Assembly: GCA_045863555.1 (NCBI GenBank)
Contig: BTUU01000001.1
Location: 186,001-250,000 of the forward strand
From: JACRLV01 sp045863555
GTDB lineage: Bacteria; Planctomycetota; Phycisphaerae; UBA1845; Fen-1342
Reading direction: 5' to 3'
DNA: 64,000 nt
The translations under genes were made by a program, and so were the position numbers. How positions within the stretch are numbered: the stretch's first letter is position 1; each line of letters starts with the position of its first letter. This document shows positions 8,786 to 17,260 of the stretch, piece by piece. Under the pieces are notes generated by a model that worked only from the letters and a program-made list of their open reading frames with translations, ran no database searches and was not told the origin of the DNA.

Positions 8786-8813
8786 GATTCCCCCTCTTGG
8801 AACTCAACAGCTA

Positions 8814-8819
8814 AGTATA
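8814..8819 (-). promoter_or_regulatory. Candidate -10 element TATACT
   Basis: On the minus strand CGCTATACT precedes the DNRLRE/PEP-CTERM start by 28 nt. No good -35 hexamer is seen at 16-18 bp. The same hexamer recurs upstream of other genes in the window. Confidence 0.4.
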
Positions 8820-8888
8820 GCGATCAGGCTCGCGGTGACGATGCGGATTTCAGCGCAAACCGGGTCGAAGGCTGATAATGAACCGGAA

Positions 8889-9776
8889 TCACGCGCCGCG
8901 AAGGGCTCCGACGACGACCGGATACACGAATTTGAATCCCGCGATGAGCAGGACGACCCCGAGAAGCCGCTTCAGCCACAGCGGCGCGAGCTGTCGCGTT
9001 CCAAGCTGCGTGCCCGCGAGTGCTCCGATAAATACGACCGCCACCCAGAGCGGAAGTTCATCCGGAACACGAAACCCGGCCGTCGCGACGCCGCCAAGTC
9101 CCGAGATCGAATTCAGCAGAATGAACGCGGCCGATACGCCGCCTGCGACGCGCGGATTTGCCCAGCCGGCGAGGATCAGGATCGGCGAGAGAAAGATGCC
9201 GCCACCGGTCCCCGTGAGGCCCGACAGGAAACCGATGGCTGCGCCCACCAAAAGGGCCAGCGGAAGGCGGGGTGTGCGGGCGACCGCCGTGTGATCGGCA
9301 GGGGCTGGGGTTCGCGCGGCGACCCCTGCTGAGCCGTGATCGGTCCGATCCGTTTCACGCTCGGAGCGCCGGGCCCCCCCATTGCGGTCGTTCATCATCA
9401 GCCGGATCGCCGCGATCCACAGCACGACGCCCACGATCGGTTTGAAGAGCGGGATCGAGGCCGGAACGAGCCCGCCCACGTACGCCAGCGGGACCGCCGT
9501 TGCCGCGAACGGCCAGAGGAGCGCAAATGAGAAAAAGCCGGCCTGGTAGAAGCGAAACGTCGTCAGCGTCGCCACGACGACATTCATGCAGAGCGCGGCC
9601 GGCTTCATCATGTCCGGGGCCATCCCCGCGAGCGCCATGGCGGCGAGGTAGCCCGACGCGCCCGCATGCCCAACCGACGAGTACAGCAGGGCGGCGATGA
9701 AGAAGAGGAACGGCAGGTATGCGGGGTCGATATCCACGGGTCGAATGGTACCCAGCAAGGCGCGAAATGGAATCAT
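8889..9776 (-). CDS. TSUP (TauE/SafE) family membrane transporter
   Basis: A 295-residue polytopic membrane protein of the sulfite exporter TauE/SafE family, which moves small organosulfur or sulfite-type anions. The two halves carry the related family motifs SSVGHAGASGYLAAMAL (about 33-49) and GFLSGLTGTGGGIFLSPIL (about 182-200). They are separated by a charged, Arg-rich cytoplasmic loop (about 128-170), which is long for the family. The start is uncertain: no Shine-Dalgarno sequence is visible at ATG 9776 or at the GTG 13 codons in. A C7 homopolymer within the gene (near 9374) encodes part of the loop. It is divergent from the 1001-residue protein. Confidence 0.87.
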   Translation of the reverse strand: MIPFRALLGTIRPVDIDPAYLPFLFFIAALLYSSVGHAGASGYLAAMALAGMAPDMMKPAALCMNVVVATLTTFRFYQAGFFSFALLWPFAATAVPLAYVGGLVPASIPLFKPIVGVVLWIAAIRLMMNDRNGGARRSERETDRTDHGSAGVAARTPAPADHTAVARTPRLPLALLVGAAIGFLSGLTGTGGGIFLSPILILAGWANPRVAGGVSAAFILLNSISGLGGVATAGFRVPDELPLWVAVVFIGALAGTQLGTRQLAPLWLKRLLGVVLLIAGFKFVYPVVVGALRGA

Positions 9777-9895
9777 ACGGACGTGTGACCGGGGCGCCCG
9801 GCGGATTCCCGCTCGTTCCGAGACAGATTTGGCGTGCCGCGCGCGTATTGACTCCCGTAGCCAACGGCAATCGGGTCCATCGGGAGGTATTCCTC

Positions 9896-12800
9896 ATGTC
9901 AGGCATGCGAGCATTCAAGGGGCGGCGAGTTCTGGCGATTACCGCCGGGTTGTTGAGCGGGGCGGCCGCGCACGCGGCGGTGCTTTCCTGGGCGAACGCG
10001 GCCGGAGGGCCGGCTTCGACGGCGAGCAACTGGTCGCCGGTCCAGGTGCCGACCGCGACGGATGATCTGACGTTCAACCTCGGCGCGAACTATGCGGTGA
10101 CGTTCAACTCGACCACGTCGGCGAGCCGCACGCAGACCTATCGCCAGGGGACGGTCACGCTGACGATGACCAGCCTGCACACGACCAGCAACGGCGTGGC
10201 GATCGGCGATCTTTCGGGCGATGTTTCGACCGTCACGCTCGCGACCGGTACTTGGAGCAGCGGATCGGCCGGGTTCGTCAACGTCGGCGACGCCGCCGGT
10301 TCGACCGGCACGTTCAATATCAATGACGACGACGCCGCGTTCAACGTGACCGGAACGAGCGACCTGTTCGTTGGAAACAACGGGCTGGGCACGATGAACA
10401 TCACGGGCGGCGGGCGTGTGATCTGCAATGACCTGATGCACGTCGGCCAGGGCAGTGCGGCGACCGGCAATCTGACCGTTTCCGGATTCGTCGCCCAGGC
10501 GCCATTCCCGATTTCGACGCTGCAGGTGAACGGCGCCGGCCAGTCACGCTGGGGCAATGGCGGCGACGCGACGGTCAACGTCAGCAATGGAGCGCAGGCG
10601 CGCTTCTTCGGCGACCTGGTGATCGCCAACCTTTCGACTTCGGTCGCGACCGTGAACATTCAGGGCGGCGGCCTTGTCTTCGGCGCGACGCTCGACGTGG
10701 ACGGCGACCTGCTCGTCGGGCGAAACACGAGCGCGGGCACAGCGGCCGGGGCGGCCACGCTGAACTCGAACGCGGCTTCGAGAGTGCTCGTCGGCGGAAC
10801 GATGTTTCTCGGCGGCGATCCTGACGGCGGCACCGCGACGTTCCACACTTCAGCCGACTCCTTCGTTCAGGCGACTTCTCTCGAAATCGGCAATGGAACC
10901 ACGCTGGACCTCGACGGCGGCGAGATCGACGTTACGGGCGGCGCGCTGTCCTGGACCAACACCTCCAGCAGTCCGCGATTCAACGGCGGCGTGGACAATC
11001 CGATTCTCACCCTGCGACTCGACGCCACGGCAACGCTCTCGCCGACCGCGGGCGGCCCGGCCCTCGTCGTCGGCGGGGGAGCCGGCGCAAACCTGTGCGA
11101 TTTCGACGTCCGCAGCGGGTCCGATCTCGCGACGACGGGCTCCGTCACGCTCGGCGAGGGCTCAGACGACTTCGGCGGCATGATCGTCAACGGCGCGGGT
11201 TCCACGCTGACGATGCCCACGAGCAGCACCCTGACCGTCGGCAATGCCGGCGACGGGCGCTTCGAAGCCGAGTTGGAAGGCACCGTAACCGGCGGCAAGC
11301 TCGCGATCGCGTCGGCGGCGACGTCGACGGGCTTCGCTCTCATCGAAAACCCCGGTACGACGGCCACGTTCAACGAGGTCTATGTCGGCGGCAACATCAG
11401 CGGCGCGGGCGGCGACGGTCAACTGACCGTGAACGCCCAGGCCGTTCTGAACGTAACCTCCCCCGGCAGCATCATCGTGTATGCGCCCGGGTCGCTCGAA
11501 GTCGCGCAGAACGCGGTCATCAACGCGGCGAACGTGAATCCGATCGTGAACGGACTCGTCGAACTTGAAAACGGCGCGGTCATGAACACCGGCCTGATTC
11601 AGTTCACCAGCGGCGCGATTCTCCGCGGCCCGAATGACCTTGCCGGAGCCGCCACGCTCAACGGCCGGACGCGGCTGCTCAGCGGCGCGACCCTCGAACT
11701 CGTCAACGGCGACCTCACGGTCGGAAACGCATCCACCATCGAGGGTTTCGACGCGCGGGACGGCAGCCTCGTAATCGTCGGTCCTAACACGTTGACGCTG
11801 CACGACCAGAACCGGGCTCTCTTTGACGATGTCACGATCAACGGCGGCCACATCATTGCCCCCAATGGAATCGAGATCGTCACGCCCGGGCAGGACGGCC
11901 GCATGGACGGAACCGGTACGATCACCGGCCAGGTGTTCATGGAGTCGGGCGGCAGCGTCATCACCTCGACCGGTCCGAATGGAATCACGATCAACGGTCA
12001 GTTCCGCAACAACTCGGGGAACATCGACGGCACGAAATACACATTCAACAACAACCCGGATGTCCCGGACTGCGGCTGGACCGGTGCTGGCGCGATCAAT
12101 GCCCGCGTCGTCTTCAACAGCGGCACGAAAGTGCAGGCGCTGGCCAACATGACGATGGGCCTGAACGTCTTTGACGGCGTGACCTTCAATCTCGGCAGCG
12201 AACTGCACGCCGACACCCGCATCATTAATCTCATCGACAGCAACGGCGTCGGCCTTCCCTCGGTTACCGACCTGAATGGCGGCCACATCGTCTGCGCCCA
12301 GCCCCTGACCGTGAACAACGGGCGCCGCCTGTCGGGGCGCGGCGGCAGCATCGACGCGCCGTCGGTCACCGTCCACGGCCGCCTCAGCCCCGGCGAGCTG
12401 GTCGGCGAGGTCGCCGGCGAAACGGGAGAGCTGACGATCAACGGCAACCTGACGCTCGGCGTCAACTCCGCCACAGACATAGAGATCGCCGGCCTCCTCG
12501 GCCCGATCCAGTACGACCGCGTTGTCGTCAACGGTATCGCCACCCTCGACGGCGACCTCAATATCTCGATCATCGATGGTTTCGATCCGCCGTTCGGCAG
12601 CGTCTGGACGATCATGGACTATGACTCAAAGGTCGGCGATTTCGCGAACATCACCGTGACCGGCCCAAGCTGCGTGTTCGTCGCAGTCAGTGACCGGGCG
12701 ATCGTGGTCAGCCGCGGCCTGCCCGGCGACCTCGACGACGACGGCGATGTGGATATCAACGACCTCGCCCTCCTGCTGAGCAACTTCGGCTGCCGGGGCG

Positions 12801-12901
12801 GCGTCGAGTTCCCCTGTCCGATCGACCTCGACCTGAACGGCGATACCGACATCACGGACCTGGCCATCCTCCTGAGCAACTTCGGCCAGTCCTGCAACTG
12901 A
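9896..12901 (+). CDS. Large secreted beta-repeat protein with dockerin-like C-terminus
   Basis: A 1001-residue protein. GGGAGGT sits 7 nt before ATG 9896; the frame is open from 9719, but the signal peptide (RRVLAITAGLLSGAAAHA) fits this start. Residues about 28-930 are Gly/Thr/Asn-rich repeats, with phrases such as NVGDAAGSTGTFNI, GGGRVI and LTVNNGR, like autotransporter passenger or PEP-CTERM-type beta-helices. The NWSPVQVPTATDD opening is common in such proteins. Residues 944-1001 are two Asp-rich EF-hand-like loops (GDLDDDGDVDINDLALLLSN and DLNGDTDITDLAILL) resembling dockerins. There is no beta-barrel and no PEP-CTERM motif, so retention may use the dockerin-like part. Its ligand is unknown. 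Confidence 0.87.
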   Translation: MSGMRAFKGRRVLAITAGLLSGAAAHAAVLSWANAAGGPASTASNWSPVQVPTATDDLTFNLGANYAVTFNSTTSASRTQTYRQGTVTLTMTSLHTTSNGVAIGDLSGDVSTVTLATGTWSSGSAGFVNVGDAAGSTGTFNINDDDAAFNVTGTSDLFVGNNGLGTMNITGGGRVICNDLMHVGQGSAATGNLTVSGFVAQAPFPISTLQVNGAGQSRWGNGGDATVNVSNGAQARFFGDLVIANLSTSVATVNIQGGGLVFGATLDVDGDLLVGRNTSAGTAAGAATLNSNAASRVLVGGTMFLGGDPDGGTATFHTSADSFVQATSLEIGNGTTLDLDGGEIDVTGGALSWTNTSSSPRFNGGVDNPILTLRLDATATLSPTAGGPALVVGGGAGANLCDFDVRSGSDLATTGSVTLGEGSDDFGGMIVNGAGSTLTMPTSSTLTVGNAGDGRFEAELEGTVTGGKLAIASAATSTGFALIENPGTTATFNEVYVGGNISGAGGDGQLTVNAQAVLNVTSPGSIIVYAPGSLEVAQNAVINAANVNPIVNGLVELENGAVMNTGLIQFTSGAILRGPNDLAGAATLNGRTRLLSGATLELVNGDLTVGNASTIEGFDARDGSLVIVGPNTLTLHDQNRALFDDVTINGGHIIAPNGIEIVTPGQDGRMDGTGTITGQVFMESGGSVITSTGPNGITINGQFRNNSGNIDGTKYTFNNNPDVPDCGWTGAGAINARVVFNSGTKVQALANMTMGLNVFDGVTFNLGSELHADTRIINLIDSNGVGLPSVTDLNGGHIVCAQPLTVNNGRRLSGRGGSIDAPSVTVHGRLSPGELVGEVAGETGELTINGNLTLGVNSATDIEIAGLLGPIQYDRVVVNGIATLDGDLNISIIDGFDPPFGSVWTIMDYDSKVGDFANITVTGPSCVFVAVSDRAIVVSRGLPGDLDDDGDVDINDLALLLSNFGCRGGVEFPCPIDLDLNGDTDITDLAILLSNFGQSCN

Positions 12902-12924
12902 TCAATCCCCCTCCGAACGGACGC

Positions 12925-12961
12925 CACGGCCGGGTCGCGGGCAAACCCCGCCCCGGCCGTG
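12925..12961. terminator. Hairpin after the beta-repeat gene
   Basis: CACGGCCGGG (12925-12934) pairs perfectly with CCCGGCCGTG (12952-12961), with an inner GCGGG/CCCGC stem. It lies 24 bp after the stop codon. There is no T-tract, so intrinsic termination is not certain. Confidence 0.6.
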
Positions 12962-13169
12962 CTCCTTCCCCTCGCTCCGCCTGCCTGACACGCCTGTCAA
13001 GCTGACATTCAACTAGACTGGCCGCGACCTGCTGCCGGGAACGTAACCAATTGTCGAATCAGTATTTATGAAAATTCGGTTGTCTGGCACGCGCCGTGAT
13101 TTCCCTCTCCGCCGAACAACGCAGCGGCGGAACGAGTGAGCCGCAATCGTGAACAACAGGAGATGTGCC

Positions 13170-13595
13170 ATGATGACGAACCGACTGCTTGCTTCGCCCT
13201 TTGAAGTCCTTGACCGCGTGTTCGACCAGGTGGTCGCGCCCACCTTCGGTCGCGCCTTCGTCCGGCCGTCGCCGTACCCGGCGCTGAACATCTGGGAGGA
13301 CGGCGACAACCTGATGGCCGAGGCCGAGGTCCCCGGCCTGAAGCTCGACGACGTGGAGATCCTCGTCGAGGGCGACGAACTGACCATCAAGGGCAGGTTC
13401 AACGCCCAGGAAGTGGAGGATGCGAACTACCTGCGTCGCGAGCGCATCGTCGGTGAATTCAGCCGCACGATCAGGCTGCCGCGCGCGATCAATAGCGAGG
13501 GCGTCGAGGCGACCCTCCGCGACGGCGTGCTGACGGTGAAGCTGCCGAAGGCCGAGGAAGCCAAGGCCCGAAAGATCGTCGTTCGCGGGGCATGA
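13170..13595 (+). CDS. Small heat shock protein, Hsp20 family (first copy)
   Basis: A 141-residue ATP-independent holdase with an alpha-crystallin domain over about residues 38-141. YPALNIWEDGDNLMAEAEVP opens the domain and GVLTVKLPKAEEAKARKIVV closes it with the conserved GVL and the last beta strand. ATG 13170 has AGGAG 7 nt upstream; a GTG at 13149 is in frame but lies before that site. A second Hsp20 gene follows after 83 bp. The 250-bp upstream region contains an AT-rich patch (13044-13080) and a GGAAC (13038-13042) to TATTTA (13063-13068) spacing that could be a promoter. No CIRCE element is seen. Confidence 0.93.
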   Translation: MMTNRLLASPFEVLDRVFDQVVAPTFGRAFVRPSPYPALNIWEDGDNLMAEAEVPGLKLDDVEILVEGDELTIKGRFNAQEVEDANYLRRERIVGEFSRTIRLPRAINSEGVEATLRDGVLTVKLPKAEEAKARKIVVRGA

Positions 13596-13678
13596 CGCCG
13601 CCGGCGAACCGGTGGAACGGAACAGACATTGACTACCCAGCGTCGTCGACGCGACGGCGCTCAGAACGAGGTGAAGCC

Positions 13679-14077
13679 ATGACCAAGACCTGCTGCAATA
13701 TCGAGACCACGACCCGCCCGGCCGACCTCGGCGACGATCGGCGCGACATGCCGACGTACCTGCCGAAGGCGGACATCATCGAAACCAGAGACGAGTTCTT
13801 CGTGCGCGTCGACGTGCCGGGGGCGCGGCCCGATGACATCGACGTGAACCTCGACCGGGGCATCCTGACCGTCCACGCCCGCGTGACGCCGCGTGAGCAC
13901 AGCGGTCAGCTCTATCGCGAATTCGGCATCGGCGACTTCCGCCGCTCTTTCCAGATCGGCGACGGCATCGACGCCGCCTCGATCAATGCCGAAGTCGAGC
14001 ACGGCGTGCTGACGCTGCGGCTCCCGAAGGCGGAAACCGCCCGCGCCCGGCGCGTCGTCGTCCACGGCAAGAATTGA
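13679..14077 (+). CDS. Small heat shock protein, Hsp20 family (second copy)
   Basis: A 132-residue alpha-crystallin-domain protein. YLPKADIIETRDEFFVRVDV begins the domain, GVLTLRLPKAETARARRVVV ends it. It is divergent from its neighbour in the N-terminus (a Cys pair in MTKTCCN) but close in the core. ATG 13679 has GAGGTGA upstream. An alternative ATG at 13592 overlaps the first gene's stop (ATGA) and would add 29 basic residues by translational coupling, but has no Shine-Dalgarno sequence of its own. Two adjacent, dissimilar Hsp20s could form hetero-oligomers. Confidence 0.92.
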   Translation: MTKTCCNIETTTRPADLGDDRRDMPTYLPKADIIETRDEFFVRVDVPGARPDDIDVNLDRGILTVHARVTPREHSGQLYREFGIGDFRRSFQIGDGIDAASINAEVEHGVLTLRLPKAETARARRVVVHGKN

Positions 14078-14100
14078 CCCGGGCGGAGGGAATGCAGGAT

Positions 14101-14147
14101 GCCCTTCGGTCGGCGTGCGGATCGCTCCGCGCGGCCGACCGAAGGGC
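14101..14147. terminator. Long hairpin between convergent Hsp20 and lipoprotein genes
   Basis: A perfect 14-bp stem, GCCCTTCGGTCGGC (14101-14114) with GCCGACCGAAGGGC (14134-14147). Its loop contains a further GCGGA/TCCGC stem. It sits 23 bp after the Hsp20 stop and 31 bp from the end of the opposing gene, the right place for a bidirectional terminator. There is no T-tract on either side. Confidence 0.75.
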
Positions 14148-14178
14148 GTCGGTATTGAACGGATCTGCAGGCGGCGGA

Positions 14179-14421
14179 TCAGGCGGCGGTAAAGGTCTCT
14201 TCGCCGAAGATCATCACGGTAGAAGGCCCGGCCTCGTCCTCTTTCGGTGTGAGGGACTCGAAGAACGCCTGCACAAACGTCGCAAACAACGTCTGGGCCG
14301 CACCTTCCGCCCCCGAAAGGACCGTGTCGCGCACCTGCGGATCGCAGCCTTCCAGAACGAATGCACTTCCGGCTGATGCCGTGGCAAGCCAAACCAGTGT
14401 CTTCCGACGCAGAGTGCGCAT
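14179..14421 (-). CDS. Small predicted lipoprotein
   Basis: An 80-residue protein with a basic N-terminus (MRTLRRKT), a short hydrophobic segment and a lipobox-like FVLEGC with Cys26. The mature part begins DPQVRDTVLSGAEGAAQTLF and is amphipathic. Start ATG 14421 has AAGGAG 7 nt upstream; the longer frame to 14490 lies before this site. Glu at the position before Gly-Cys is unusual for a lipobox, so lipidation is probable but not certain. I do not recognise a family. It is convergent with the Hsp20 genes. Confidence 0.7.
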   Translation of the reverse strand: MRTLRRKTLVWLATASAGSAFVLEGCDPQVRDTVLSGAEGAAQTLFATFVQAFFESLTPKEDEAGPSTVMIFGEETFTAA

Positions 14422-14530
14422 GAATCGTCTCCTTCGACAAGGACGCGGCGCACGCTGCCGCGTCTTGAAATTGCCCACGCTCCTTTTCATCGGACATTCG
14501 CCGGGCCGGTTTCAGTCCGCGAATAATTCC

Positions 14531-14571
14531 GGCGGGTTCGCCGGGACTTGCAGGGCCCCGGCGAACCCGCC
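14531..14571. terminator. 15-bp perfect hairpin downstream of the gene at 14632
   Basis: GGCGGGTTCGCCGGG (14531-14545) pairs fully with CCCGGCGAACCCGCC (14557-14571) around an 11-nt loop. It lies 60 bp after the minus-strand stop at 14632 and before the lipoprotein gene. On the minus strand it is followed by GGAATTATT. Confidence 0.7.
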
Positions 14572-14631
14572 GTTACGAATCGACCGCGGTTTTTGCGCGT
14601 TTCCGGCGGCAGCGCGGGACAGCCGCTACCG

Positions 14632-15975
14632 TCAGGGCTTGTCGCTCGACTTGCCGGGCGCTCCGCCGGGCTTGGCAGACGGCCGGGCGGGCTTCTTGCT
14701 CGCCTCCTCGGCCGCCTTCCGCTGTGCGCGGGTCGGCAGCTTGTCCAGCTTGCCCTTGAGATCGTCGAAGATCCGGCTCAGGGGCGCGACAATCGCCTCT
14801 CGCTTCCTGGCGAGTTCCTCAAGCTCTTTTGCGGACGGGTTGTCCTTGCCCCGCGCCGCCGCCGAGCCCTTCAGCTCGCTTTCCCGCTTGTCGATTTTCT
14901 CCAGTTCGCCCTGCTTGGCGCCGACGGCCTGCTGAGCCCGCCGCTCGGCCTCCTCAAGGAACAGGTTCGCCTTCTGGGCCTGCGATTCGTTGAGCTGGTA
15001 GCGCTCGATGAATTCGCGGACGTACTTCTGCCATTCGGATTCAAAGTTCTTCGCCGTGACCTTTCCGCCGCGGTCGCGCCCGCGCTCGCCCTGCGTCGGC
15101 GGGGGCATCGGCTGCCCGCCCTCCGGCGCCGGGGCCGGAGGCGGCGCGACTTCGCCCCCTTCGGGCGGCGGGGCCTGGCCGTTCTGCTCTTCCGCGGCCC
15201 GACGCGCCGCTTCGTCCGCCGCGCGCTTCTCCGCCGCGACGGCTTCGAGCTTCGCCTGCTCCTCCATCTGCTCGGGCGTCAGGCTGCCGTCGCCCTTCGG
15301 AAGCGCTTGCGCCGCGGGGACGTTTGACGCCGTAGCGACCTGCTTTCCGCCGGTGTCGCCGTGAGCCGGATCGACCGCATCGGGCGTCGTCGAAACCGGT
15401 TGCTTCGGCGCACGCCGCGGACCCCGGTTGTACTTGTTCGGGTTGACGAACTCGTCGACCGACATCTCGCCCGTTACGATCCGGTTCAGTTGCTCATCCG
15501 TGGTCTGGAAGCTCGTCTTCATCAACTTCAGATCGCTGTCGTGAATGCCCTTCTGTCGATCATCCAGAATCGACCGCCACTCCTCGTTCCCGTCCGTGAC
15601 GATCTTCTTCGCCTCCTCGTAGATCGGCGTGACGCGCTTGCCCCAGTCGACCAGTTGTTCGGGCGACATCGTGCCGCCGGCCCGGGCGTCGAACATCTGG
15701 TCAAACAAATCCCGGATGTCGCCGTCATGTTTCGCGATGAAGTCGTTCGCCTTCTGACGGAGCATGTCGACCGTGAAGTTGTATTGCTCCTCCGTCAGGT
15801 CATACTTCCGCCCGAGGAATTTGGCGTAGTTGTCGACCAGCATGTCCAGGTTGTCGAGGATCGCCGCGTAACCGCCGGAACGGTCGCGCTTCGGCTCCTG
15901 TGCCGCGCTGGTTGCGCCGAACAGACCCGCAACTGCAAGGAAAACCACGACGACGCGACACTGCCTGCTCAACAT
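14632..15975 (-). CDS. Exported protein with coiled-coil and Pro/Ala-rich linker
   Basis: A 447-residue exported protein with a signal peptide (VVVVFLAVAGLFGATSAAQ). An alpha-helical region (about 30-180) contains YDLTEEQYNFTVDMLRQK. Next comes a Lys/Ala/Glu coiled-coil segment, then a Pro/Gly-rich linker (about 250-295). A second charged helical region (about 305-420) contains YQLNESQAQKANLFLEEAE, and the tail is Lys/Pro-rich. The LTEEQ and LNESQ phrases followed by long helices recall periplasmic Spy/CpxP-like or LTXXQ proteins, but I cannot assign it firmly. ATG 15975 has GGGAG 8 nt upstream. A TATACT hexamer lies about 58 bp upstream of the start. Confidence 0.75.
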   Translation of the reverse strand: MLSRQCRVVVVFLAVAGLFGATSAAQEPKRDRSGGYAAILDNLDMLVDNYAKFLGRKYDLTEEQYNFTVDMLRQKANDFIAKHDGDIRDLFDQMFDARAGGTMSPEQLVDWGKRVTPIYEEAKKIVTDGNEEWRSILDDRQKGIHDSDLKLMKTSFQTTDEQLNRIVTGEMSVDEFVNPNKYNRGPRRAPKQPVSTTPDAVDPAHGDTGGKQVATASNVPAAQALPKGDGSLTPEQMEEQAKLEAVAAEKRAADEAARRAAEEQNGQAPPPEGGEVAPPPAPAPEGGQPMPPPTQGERGRDRGGKVTAKNFESEWQKYVREFIERYQLNESQAQKANLFLEEAERRAQQAVGAKQGELEKIDKRESELKGSAAARGKDNPSAKELEELARKREAIVAPLSRIFDDLKGKLDKLPTRAQRKAAEEASKKPARPSAKPGGAPGKSSDKP

Positions 15976-16033
15976 GTCCGCAACTCCCAAGGCCGGCCCC
16001 GCGCGGAAATTCGCACCAGCAGGCCGTTCCTAT

Positions 16034-16039
16034 AGTATA
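16034..16039 (-). promoter_or_regulatory. Candidate -10 element TATACT
   Basis: On the minus strand GGGTATACTATAG lies upstream of the exported coiled-coil gene, leaving a leader of about 50 nt. The near-palindromic TATAGTATA core could also serve the divergent gph gene. No clear -35 is seen. Confidence 0.35.
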
Positions 16040-16118
16040 CCCTTCGTTATTCCCCGCGGTTGCAGCGGGTTACGGGCGGCCCCGCCGCGCCTCGACACCT
16101 GAAAAGAGGTCCTCCGGC

Positions 16119-16787
16119 GTGAATACGATACCCCGCGCCGTCATCTTCGACCTCGACGGGACGCTCGTCGATTCCCTCGAAGATATCGGCGTTTCCATGA
16201 ACGAATGCCTGGAAATCCTCGGCCTGAAACCGTTCCCGGTCCAGGATTATCGGTACATGGTGGGCGAGGGGATCGTGAATCTCTGTCGCCGCGCCCTCGC
16301 GCCGGCCGAGGCGGAGGTCTACCTGAACCGCCTCATCGAACTTGTCCGCGCCCGCTACCGAACCCGCTGCCTCGAACGGACGCGGCCGTATTCCGGCGTT
16401 CCGGCGCTGGTCGACTCGCTCCGGGCCCGGGGCGTCGCGCTCGCCGTTCTCTCGAACAAGCCGCACGACATGACGGAGCGGATCGTACGGGCGCTCTGGC
16501 CTGATGATCCGTTCCGCGTCATTCAGGGATACACGACCGAATCCGCCCGAAAGCCCGACCCGACACACCCGCTCGCCATCTGCGGAAAACTCGGGGTCGC
16601 GCCGGCCGAAACCGTGATGGTCGGGGACACCCCGACCGACGTCGAGACGGCCCGCCGCACGGGCGCTGGGATCATCGGCGTGACCTGGGGCTTTCGCACG
16701 CGCGAGGAACTCGCTGCCGCGGGATGCGGGAGAATTGTGGACACGCCGGGCGATATTGCTGCCCTTTACGGTCTGAGCGTGTCTTGA
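16119..16787 (+). CDS. gph: HAD-family phosphatase, phosphoglycolate phosphatase-like
   Basis: A 222-residue HAD hydrolase of the Gph type, which removes phosphate from 2-phosphoglycolate. The nucleophile motif is FDLDGTLVDS (Asp11, Asp13). The cap domain follows, motif II is VLSNKP, motif III is RKPDP, and motif IV is GDTPTD. The start is GTG with AAGAGG about 9 nt upstream. Its TGA overlaps the ATG of folK (TGATG), indicating translational coupling. The true substrate within the subfamily cannot be proven from sequence, as Gph and pyrophosphatase PpaX-like enzymes look alike. Confidence 0.88.
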   Translation: MNTIPRAVIFDLDGTLVDSLEDIGVSMNECLEILGLKPFPVQDYRYMVGEGIVNLCRRALAPAEAEVYLNRLIELVRARYRTRCLERTRPYSGVPALVDSLRARGVALAVLSNKPHDMTERIVRALWPDDPFRVIQGYTTESARKPDPTHPLAICGKLGVAPAETVMVGDTPTDVETARRTGAGIIGVTWGFRTREELAAAGCGRIVDTPGDIAALYGLSVS

Positions 16788-17260
16788 TGCCGGACAGCGA
16801 GGGAAATCAACTGGGGATCTACATCGGAATCGGCTCGAATCTGGGCGACCGCGCGGCCAACATTCGCGCGGCCCTCGCCGCGTTGACCGTCCCCGGAGAC
16901 GTGGCCGTGGTCCGTTGTTCGAGTCTCCACGAGACCCGGCCTGAGGGCGGGCCTCCCGGGCAGCCGCTGTTTCTGAACGCCGCGGCCGAGGTGGCGACGT
17001 CGCTGCGGCCGCGCGCTCTTCTCTCGCGGCTTCTCGATGTGGAGCGGTCGCTCGGACGCCGTCGCGGTGCGCCGAACGGCCCGCGCACCATCGACCTCGA
17101 CCTGCTCGTGTATCATCGCCTGCGGATCGACGAGCCCGACCTCGTCGTGCCGCATCCGCGGATGTGGCAGCGATCGTTCGTACTGCTGCCGCTGTCCGAG
17201 ATTTGCGACGTCGCGGAGCTGAGGCGGGAATTTCGCGTGGAAACTGCCCATGTTCATTGA
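16787..17260 (+). CDS. folK: 2-amino-4-hydroxy-6-hydroxymethyldihydropteridine diphosphokinase
   Basis: The HPPK enzyme of folate synthesis: it transfers pyrophosphate from ATP to 6-hydroxymethyl-7,8-dihydropterin. It is 157 residues, the family norm. It shows the opening IGIGSNLGDR, the ETRPEGGPPGQPLFLNA substrate loop and the signature GPRTIDLDLLVY with HPRM following. The start overlaps the gph stop, and the end overlaps the next gene by 11 bp, so the three form one translational unit. No other folate gene is adjacent. Confidence 0.95.
   Translation: MPDSEGNQLGIYIGIGSNLGDRAANIRAALAALTVPGDVAVVRCSSLHETRPEGGPPGQPLFLNAAAEVATSLRPRALLSRLLDVERSLGRRRGAPNGPRTIDLDLLVYHRLRIDEPDLVVPHPRMWQRSFVLLPLSEICDVAELRREFRVETAHVH

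Noticed and set aside
9719..9895. N-terminal extension of the beta-repeat protein
   Set aside because: It would bury the signal peptide; ATG 9896 has GGGAGGT upstream.
13001..13169. CIRCE-type heat-shock operator before the Hsp20 genes
   Set aside because: No TTAGCACTC/GAGTGCTAA inverted repeat is present; only a short TGACA/TGTCA repeat at 12986-12999.
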